Shown in pieces: positions 6,249-10,879 of a DNA stretch of 10,879 nt (position 1 is its first letter; the number at the start of each line of letters is the position of its first letter). The notes under the pieces are model-generated. The model was given only the letters and a program-made list of their open reading frames with translations, was not told where the DNA came from and made no database searches. The position numbers were made by a program, and so were the translations under genes. This DNA is from Gammaproteobacteria bacterium (GTDB taxonomy: Bacteria; Pseudomonadota; Gammaproteobacteria; Steroidobacterales; Steroidobacteraceae): the NCBI GenBank assembly GCA_030039615.1, contig JASHVF010000070.1, forward strand, positions 1 through 10,879. Direction: 5' to 3'.

Positions 6249-8717
6249 GTGAGCGCGCGCAACCCGCCACCGGTCGCTCTTCCCGGCGCCGCGCGCGCGG
6301 TGGTCGTGGGCGGCGGGATCATCGGCACCTCGGTCGCCTACCACCTGGCGGCGATGGGCTGGCGCGACGTCGTGCTGCTCGAGCGCGATCGTCTCACCTC
6401 GGGCACCACCTGGCACGCCGCCGGCCTCATGGTGACCTTCGGCTCGACCTCCGAGACCTCGACCGAGATGCGCAAGTACTCGCGCGATCTCTACCGCCGC
6501 CTGGAGACCGAGACCGGGCAGTCGACCGGACTCGCGCAGATCGGCTTCATCGAGGTGGCGGCCGACAAGGACCGGCTGGAGGAGTACCGGCGGGTCGCCG
6601 CCTTCAACCGCTACTGCGGCGTCGACGTCGAGGAGATCTCGCCGCGCGAGGTGCGCGAGCTGTTTCCATTGGCGCGCGTCGATGACATCGAGGCCGGCTT
6701 CTACGTCAAGGACGACGGCCGCGTAAACCCGGTGGACGTCACCATGGCGCTCGCCAAGGGCGCGCGCGCGCGCGGCGTGCGCATCATCGAGGGCGTGCCG
6801 GCCACCGGGGTGCTCACGAGCCGCGGGCGCGTCAGCGGCGTGCGCACCGCGCTCGGCGACATTCATACCGAGGTCGTCGTCAACTGCGCCGGCATGTGGG
6901 CGCGGCAATTCGGCGCGCAAAGCGGCGTCACGATCGCCAACCAGGCCGCCGAGCACTATTACCTCATCACCGAGCCGATTCGCGACCTGCCGAAGATGCC
7001 GGTGCTCGAGGATCCGGCCGCCTACGGCTACTACCGCGAGGAGGGCGGCGGACTCATGGTGGGCCTGTTCGAGCCGGTATGCGCGCCGTGGAAGGTCGAG
7101 GGCGTGCCCGCCGACTTCTCCTTCGGCGAGCTGCCGCCGGACTGGGAGCGCATGACACCGTTCCTGGAGCGCGCCATGGCGCGCGTGCCGATCACGCAGG
7201 AGGTCGGCATGAAGCGCCTCTTCTGCGGTCCGGAGAGCTTCACGCCCGATCTGCGGCCGATCGTCGGCGAGGCGCCCGAGCTTCCGGGCTATTTCGTCGC
7301 GGCCGGGCTCAATTCGATCGGCGTGCTCACCGGCGGCGGGCTCGGCCGGGTGCTGGCGCACTGGATCGTCAGCGGTTATCCGGACGTCGATGTCACCGGC
7401 TTCAACATCGATCGCCTGCACGTCACCCAGGCGAATCCCGAGTACCGCCGCGCGCGCACCGTCGAGTCGCTCGGCATGGTCTACAGGTGCCATTACCCGT
7501 TCGTGTCGCTCAGCACCGCCCGCGGCGTGCGCCAGTCCCCGTGCCACGCGCAGCTGGCCGCGGCCGGGGCGTACTTCAGGGAGGTGAGCGGCTGGGAGAG
7601 CCCCGACTGGTACGCCGAGGCGGGGACCGAGCCCGATCCGGGTCCGCTCACCTGGGGCCGCCCGAGCTGGTTTGCGCGCTGGCGGGAGGAGCATCGCGCC
7701 GCGCGCGAGAACGTGATCCTCATGGATATGTCGTTCATGGGGAAGTTCCTGGTGCAGGGGCGCGATGCCGGCCGCATCCTCAACCGCATCTCCGCCAATC
7801 AGGTGGACGGGCCGGCGGGAGTCATCACCTACACGCAGTGGCTCAACGAGACCGGCAGGCTCGAGGCCGATCTCACCGTCAGCAAGCTCGGCGACGAGCG
7901 TTACCTGGTGGTCGTCACCGACACCATGGTGCGCCACGCCGAGACCTGGATGAAGCGCCACATCGGCGAGCAGCACGCCTTCGTCACCGACGTGACCTCG
8001 GCCTTCGGCCAGCTCAACGTGCAGGGACCGAACTCGCGCGCGCTGCTGCAGCAGCTCACCAGCGCCGATCTGTCCAACGCGGCCTTTCCGTTCCGCACCG
8101 CGCGCGAGATCGACATCGGCTTCGCGCGCGTGCTCTGCATCCGCATCACCTATCTGGGCGAGCTCGGCTACGAGCTCTATGTGCCGGCCGAGCAGGCGAC
8201 CCATGTCTACCAGCGGCTGGTGGCGGCGGGACGCGACCTCGGCTTGCGGCACGCCGGACTCAAGGCGCTAGCGAGCCTGCGCATGGAGAAGGGCTACCGC
8301 GATTACGGTCACGACATCGACAACACCGACGTGCCCTACGAAGTAGGCCTCGGCTTCGCGCTCGATCTGAAGAAGCCCGAGGGCTTCATCGGCAAGGAGG
8401 CGGTGCTCGCGCAGAAGGCGGCCGGCCCGCTCCAGCGGCGCCTGGTGCAGGTGCTGGTGAAGGACCCCGAGCCGCTCATGTTCCATGCCGAGGTCGTGCG
8501 CCGCGACGGCGTCGCGGTCGGCTACGTGCGCGCCGCCTCCTACGGCCACACGCTCGGCGGCGCCGTCGGTCTCGCCATGATCGAGCCGCGGGCGACGGTC
8601 GACGAGGCGTACCTCGGAAGCGGCGAGTGGCAGGTCGAGATCGCCGGCCGGCTCTACCCGGTGGTGGTCTCGGCCCGGCCGCTATACGATCCGGCCATGA
8701 AGCGCGTCCATGCCTGA
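6249..8717 (+). CDS. FAD-dependent oxidoreductase fused to GcvT-like folate domain (dimethylglycine/sarcosine dehydrogenase superfamily)
   Basis: The 822-residue length matches mature DMGDH/SARDH enzymes. Residues about 17-385 form a DAO-type FAD domain: the dinucleotide loop VVGGGIIG (19-26), acidic strand end LLERD, TSGTTWHAAGL (50-60), VVNCAGMWAR and a glycine-rich FAD segment GLNSIGVLTGGGLG. His56 in WHAAG aligns with the histidine that covalently holds FAD in mammalian dimethylglycine dehydrogenase. A linker domain (about 388-440) precedes the GcvT-like part: DMSFMGKFLVQGRDA (about 491-505), YTQWLNETGRLEADLTV, YLGELGYELYVP (about 634) and HDIDNTDVPYEVGLGFA, with a C-terminal barrel to about 815. 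The expected reaction is oxidative N-demethylation of a methylated amine, yielding methylene-THF or formaldehyde, in the cytoplasm. It starts with GTG 22 bases after the receptor stop, with only a weak purine-rich leader, so it is probably co-transcribed. The exact substrate is unproven. The PDPR-like non-catalytic branch is an alternative, less likely because the FAD motifs are intact. Confidence 0.94.
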   Translation: MSARNPPPVALPGAARAVVVGGGIIGTSVAYHLAAMGWRDVVLLERDRLTSGTTWHAAGLMVTFGSTSETSTEMRKYSRDLYRRLETETGQSTGLAQIGFIEVAADKDRLEEYRRVAAFNRYCGVDVEEISPREVRELFPLARVDDIEAGFYVKDDGRVNPVDVTMALAKGARARGVRIIEGVPATGVLTSRGRVSGVRTALGDIHTEVVVNCAGMWARQFGAQSGVTIANQAAEHYYLITEPIRDLPKMPVLEDPAAYGYYREEGGGLMVGLFEPVCAPWKVEGVPADFSFGELPPDWERMTPFLERAMARVPITQEVGMKRLFCGPESFTPDLRPIVGEAPELPGYFVAAGLNSIGVLTGGGLGRVLAHWIVSGYPDVDVTGFNIDRLHVTQANPEYRRARTVESLGMVYRCHYPFVSLSTARGVRQSPCHAQLAAAGAYFREVSGWESPDWYAEAGTEPDPGPLTWGRPSWFARWREEHRAARENVILMDMSFMGKFLVQGRDAGRILNRISANQVDGPAGVITYTQWLNETGRLEADLTVSKLGDERYLVVVTDTMVRHAETWMKRHIGEQHAFVTDVTSAFGQLNVQGPNSRALLQQLTSADLSNAAFPFRTAREIDIGFARVLCIRITYLGELGYELYVPAEQATHVYQRLVAAGRDLGLRHAGLKALASLRMEKGYRDYGHDIDNTDVPYEVGLGFALDLKKPEGFIGKEAVLAQKAAGPLQRRLVQVLVKDPEPLMFHAEVVRRDGVAVGYVRAASYGHTLGGAVGLAMIEPRATVDEAYLGSGEWQVEIAGRLYPVVVSARPLYDPAMKRVHA

Positions 8718-8910
8718 GAAGCCGCCCGACCCGGGCGAGCCCGACCCGCGCCGCGCCGCCGTTCTCGGGCTGATCGTCACGCTGCTGCTGCTGGTGCTCG
8801 GCTACGTGATCGTGAAGGTGCTGGCCGACTCCTCGCGGTTGCAGGACTGCGCCATGTCGGGCCGCAGCAACTGTGCTCCCATCACCGCGCCCAACGGAGA
8901 CTCGCAATGA
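8710..8910 (+). CDS. Small single-pass membrane protein with a DCAMSGRSNC motif
   Basis: This 66-residue protein has a proline/acid-rich N-terminus, two arginines (14-15), one hydrophobic helix (about residues 16-38) and a short polar tail with two cysteines (C47, C55) in DCAMSGRSNC. By the positive-inside rule the arginines point to a cytoplasmic N-terminus, placing the cysteine tail in the periplasm, where a disulfide is possible. It overlaps the end of the oxidoreductase gene by 8 bases, and its TGA overlaps the DUF202 start as ATGA, a strong sign of translational coupling and that it is a real gene. No strong Shine-Dalgarno precedes it, as expected for coupled translation. Function is unknown. 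The link to the DUF202 protein is inferred from the overlap alone. Confidence 0.78.
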   Translation: MPEKPPDPGEPDPRRAAVLGLIVTLLLLVLGYVIVKVLADSSRLQDCAMSGRSNCAPITAPNGDSQ

Positions 8911-9287
8911 TCCCTGGTTTCAGCGATCACGCGGCCAATGAAAGGACGTTCCTCGCGTGGGTGCGCACTGGCATCGCGATGATCGCCTTCGGCTTCGTGA
9001 TCGAGAAGTTCAACCTGTTCCTGCTGGCGCTCACCACCGAGGCGCTGAGCGGGCGCGCCGCGCAGCTGGTGAAGCTCTCGGGCCGCGGCGGCCACTATGA
9101 CGGGCTGGCGCTCATCTTCGGTGGCGTCGGGCTGGTGGTGCTCTCGACCGTGCGCTTCGTGCGCATCGGGCGGCTCATCGATGACGGCGCGTCCCACGCC
9201 GCCTCGAGCGTGCGCACCGAGCTGCTGCTGTGCGCATTCCTGGTGCTGGTGGTGGCGAGCTACGGGGTCTATCTGGCGGTCGGCTGA
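8907..9287 (+). CDS. DUF202 (YidH-like) inner-membrane protein
   Basis: This 126-residue protein begins with the DUF202 signature ANERTFLAWVRTGIA (residues 10-24), followed by three hydrophobic helices at about 21-44, 66-88 and 105-125. The topology and length fit the YidH/DUF202 family of small inner-membrane proteins, whose biochemical role is not established. The start ATG overlaps the preceding gene's stop as ATGA and has a good Shine-Dalgarno, GGAG at 8896-8899, with a 7-base spacing. It is the last gene of the plus-strand cluster. Its final 19 bases overlap the 3' end of the convergent DUF302 gene, leaving no room for a separate terminator. The family is clear; a role with the upstream oxidoreductase is only contextual. 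Confidence 0.93.
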   Translation: MIPGFSDHAANERTFLAWVRTGIAMIAFGFVIEKFNLFLLALTTEALSGRAAQLVKLSGRGGHYDGLALIFGGVGLVVLSTVRFVRIGRLIDDGASHAASSVRTELLLCAFLVLVVASYGVYLAVG

Positions 9288-9682
9288 GCGGCCTGCGCGA
9301 TGAGCGGCACGACTGCAGCCAGGTTGGCGGCGAGTGCCGTCGGCAGGCCGTGTCGCCGGATGATGTATTGAGGGTCGTTCCATGCGACCCACACCTTTGC
9401 GGCAGCGTCCTCGAAGATCAGCGCCTTGAGAGGCAGGTCGAGTCCTGACAGCGGCTCGGCTTGCATGAGCGGAGTGCCGGCCTTCGGGTTGCCGAATATC
9501 AGCATCTGCTCGGGACGCATGCTGAGGCCCGCGCGTGCGGCGTCGCCGCTGAAGTCGATGCGCGCGAAGACCAGCACGCCGCGCTCGCCGAGCGCGCTCT
9601 CGAGCCGTGCGGCGGTCTCGGGGACCGAGTGGGCAGAGGCGATGCGCACCACTCCCGCATCGCTTGGGGTCAGGCTGTTCAT
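9269..9682 (-). CDS. DUF302 domain protein
   Basis: This 137-residue protein consists almost entirely of a DUF302 domain. Diagnostic stretches are the start of the fold VVRIASAHSVPETAARLESA (11-30), VLVFARIDFSGDAARAGL, then MLIFGNPKAGTPLMQ (60-74), LDLPLKALIFED (81-92) and WNDPQYIIRRHGL (101-113). DUF302 proteins are small alpha/beta proteins of unestablished function. No signal peptide or membrane segment is evident, so the protein is probably cytoplasmic. The ATG at 9682 is chosen because GAGG (complement of 9690-9693) sits 7 bases upstream and the domain begins soon after. An in-frame ATG at 9721 would add 13 residues with no domain similarity. The gene is convergent with and overlaps the DUF202 gene by 19 bases, and is divergent from the MBL hydrolase gene. 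Confidence 0.92.
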   Translation of the reverse strand: MNSLTPSDAGVVRIASAHSVPETAARLESALGERGVLVFARIDFSGDAARAGLSMRPEQMLIFGNPKAGTPLMQAEPLSGLDLPLKALIFEDAAAKVWVAWNDPQYIIRRHGLPTALAANLAAVVPLIAQAAQPTAR

Positions 9683-9838
9683 GGGCGGACCTCGCGCAAT
9701 TGAAGGACGGTATTTGACCACGGCGGGGTGGCATGCACTAACGGGGCGACCTCGAGCGTCTCAAGTATCATCCAGCCGAGCGTGCGTCGTGACGCGACTG
9801 CTGTTGCCTTCGGGGCCGCATGGGAGTCAGGTCTACCA
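9683..9838. promoter_or_regulatory. Divergent intergenic region between the DUF302 and MBL genes, with a weak promoter candidate
   Basis: These 156 bases contain no supported gene and are somewhat richer in A/T than their surroundings. On the plus strand TTGACC (9714-9719) is followed after 16 bases by CACTAA (9736-9741), a weak sigma-70-like match that could serve the MBL hydrolase gene. On the minus strand TTGAGA (complement of 9759-9764) is a possible -35 for the DUF302 gene without a good -10 at standard spacing. No clear operator repeat was found. Confidence 0.3.
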
Positions 9839-10879
9839 ATGAAATCGCTCGGAGCAAAGCCCGCCGGCGTCCGGCTCGAGCGCATGCGCGCCTCGGCGCG
9901 CTTCGCGGAGGATCGCTTCCGCAACCTTTACCCGATCGCGCCGGGGCTGCGCGACGCCAGCGCGCCGCTGCCGACCATGCGCGAGTTCCTCTGCGGGGGC
10001 GAGGGACGCGTGCCGCCTGGCCCGCTGCCCTCGGTGAGCCCGCTCGATACCTGGAAGCGTCCGCCCGCAAGCGGCCTGCGCGCGACCTGGCTCGGCCATT
10101 CCACGCTGCTGATCGAGATCGACGGGCTGCGCGTGCTCACCGACCCGGTGTGGGGTGTGCGCGCCTCGCCCTCGAGCCTGGTGGGTCCGAAGCGGTTCCA
10201 GCCGGTGCCGGTGGCGGTGCAGGCGCTTCCGCCCCTCGATCTGGTACTGGTGTCGCACGATCATTACGACCATCTCGACTACCCGACGATCCGCAAGCTG
10301 CGCTCGCTCGATGTGCCGTTCGTCACCTCGCTCGGCGTCGGCGCGCACCTCGAGGCGTGGGGGGTGCGGCCCGCGCGTATCGTCGAGCTCGACTGGTGGG
10401 AGTCGTGGTCGCTGCCGAACGCCGACCTCACGATCACGGCGGCTCCTGCGCAGCATTTCTCCGGGCGTACGTTCAAGACGCGCAACGCGACGCTCTGGTC
10501 GTCACTGGTCATGCGCTCGCCGCGGCACGCGGTGTTCTTCAGTGGCGATACCGGGCTAACGGGCGAATATGCGCAGATCCGCGCGCGCCTCGGGCCGTTC
10601 GATCTCACCATGCTCGAGGTGGGCGCGTGGCATCCCGCCTGGGGCGACATGCACTTAGGTCCCGAGAACGCGCTCAAGGCGCATGCGCTGCTCGGCGGCG
10701 GGCCATTCCTGCCGATCCACTGGGGTACCTTCGCGCTGGCGATGCACGCCTGGGACCAGCCCGCCGAGGCGCTGCTGGCGCGCGGGCCGGCGGCGGGCGC
10801 GCAGCTGCTCATGCCGCGCCTCGGCGAGCCGGTCGAGCCGGCGCAGGGCCGGGAGCTCGAGCCATGGTGGCGGGCGGGC
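9839..10879 (+). CDS. Metallo-beta-lactamase-fold hydrolase, NAPE-PLD/UlaG type, 3' end outside the window
   Basis: The frame stays open for 347 codons to the right edge. After a basic N-terminal tail the fold starts with LRATWLGHSTLLIEIDGLRVLTDPVWG (about residues 80-107, here joined from adjacent pieces). All metal ligands expected for this family are present: SHDHYDHLDY with H140, H142, D144 and H145; H206 in APAQHFSGR; D237 in FFSGDTG; and H294 in LPIHWGTF. The WHPAWGDMHLGPENA segment is also typical. This suggests an active binuclear-zinc hydrolase, possibly a phosphodiesterase or lactonase; bacterial relatives include N-acyl-phosphatidylethanolamine phospholipase D-like enzymes, but the substrate is unknown. 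There is no signal peptide. The ATG at 9839 has GGAG at 9823-9826, a long 12-base spacing; GTG at 9782 is a weaker alternative. Sequence ending in WWRAG suggests the stop is very near. Confidence 0.92.
   Translation, partial: MKSLGAKPAGVRLERMRASARFAEDRFRNLYPIAPGLRDASAPLPTMREFLCGGEGRVPPGPLPSVSPLDTWKRPPASGLRATWLGHSTLLIEIDGLRVLTDPVWGVRASPSSLVGPKRFQPVPVAVQALPPLDLVLVSHDHYDHLDYPTIRKLRSLDVPFVTSLGVGAHLEAWGVRPARIVELDWWESWSLPNADLTITAAPAQHFSGRTFKTRNATLWSSLVMRSPRHAVFFSGDTGLTGEYAQIRARLGPFDLTMLEVGAWHPAWGDMHLGPENALKAHALLGGGPFLPIHWGTFALAMHAWDQPAEALLARGPAAGAQLLMPRLGEPVEPAQGRELEPWWRAG

Noticed and set aside
6761..6776. Alternating CG run inside the oxidoreductase gene
   Set aside because: It simply encodes Ala-Arg repeats with local codon choice in GC-rich DNA; no reason to call it a regulatory or Z-DNA element.
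6162..8252. 696-codon open frame on the minus strand opposite the FAD-GcvT oxidoreductase
   Set aside because: Low-complexity Arg/His/Ala/Leu composition, no motif, and full overlap with a clear enzyme gene on the other strand. It is a GC-driven shadow frame.
9683..9721. Longer start for the DUF302 gene at 9721
   Set aside because: The extra 13 residues are not domain-like, and the ATG at 9682 has a well-placed GAGG ribosome-binding site.
8802..9734. 310-codon minus-strand frame spanning the DUF202 and DUF302 genes
   Set aside because: It conflicts with two genes that carry clear family signatures and has no recognisable domain itself.
1..10879. CRISPR arrays, tRNA or rRNA genes, insertion sequences or phage genes
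   Set aside because: No spaced direct repeats, cloverleaf-like segments, transposase motifs or integration signs were seen by eye on either strand.

Overview
The window is about 10.9 kb of very GC-rich bacterial DNA. Codons are strongly G/C-ending and coding density is very high, with no gene-free stretch over about 160 bases. Gene content (a large TonB-dependent outer-membrane receptor, a TPR-sulfotransferase, a secreted S9 peptidase, DUF202 and DUF302 proteins) indicates an aerobic Gram-negative proteobacterium. The receptor's TonB-box and plug wording resembles receptors abundant in Steroidobacter-like or Woeseia-like Gammaproteobacteria and in sphingomonads. This assignment is an inference, since no rRNA or other phylogenetic marker is present.

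Layout: (1) positions 1-1534, minus strand, hold the 5' two-thirds of a secreted prolyl-oligopeptidase (S9) family peptidase, cut by the left edge before the expected catalytic serine. (2) A 96-base divergent spacer follows. (3) 1631-3652 encodes a TPR-sulfotransferase. (4) A 90-base gap with a strong hairpin and a possible promoter precedes (5) a TonB-dependent receptor at 3743-6226. (6) Only 22 bases later comes an 822-residue FAD oxidoreductase fused to a GcvT-like folate domain (dimethylglycine/sarcosine dehydrogenase superfamily), 6249-8717. (7) A 66-residue single-pass membrane protein with two cysteines (8710-8910) and (8) a three-helix DUF202 protein (8907-9287) follow, each overlapping the gene before it by 8 and 4 bases. 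(9) A DUF302 gene on the minus strand (9269-9682) overlaps the DUF202 gene tail to tail. (10) A 156-base divergent spacer leads to (11) a metallo-beta-lactamase-fold hydrolase of the NAPE-PLD/UlaG type, 9839 to the right edge, open at its 3' end.

The plus-strand block 3743-9287 has the spacing of one transcription unit, possibly with the sulfotransferase upstream. A reasonable but unproven reading is that the receptor imports a substrate across the outer membrane. The FAD-GcvT enzyme would then oxidatively demethylate an N-methylated product, with the methyl group passing to tetrahydrofolate. The two small membrane proteins would act as accessories of unknown role. The flanking DUF302 and MBL genes share a separate divergent promoter region and look unrelated to this block. 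No mobile element, CRISPR array, tRNA, rRNA or clear rho-independent terminator was seen.
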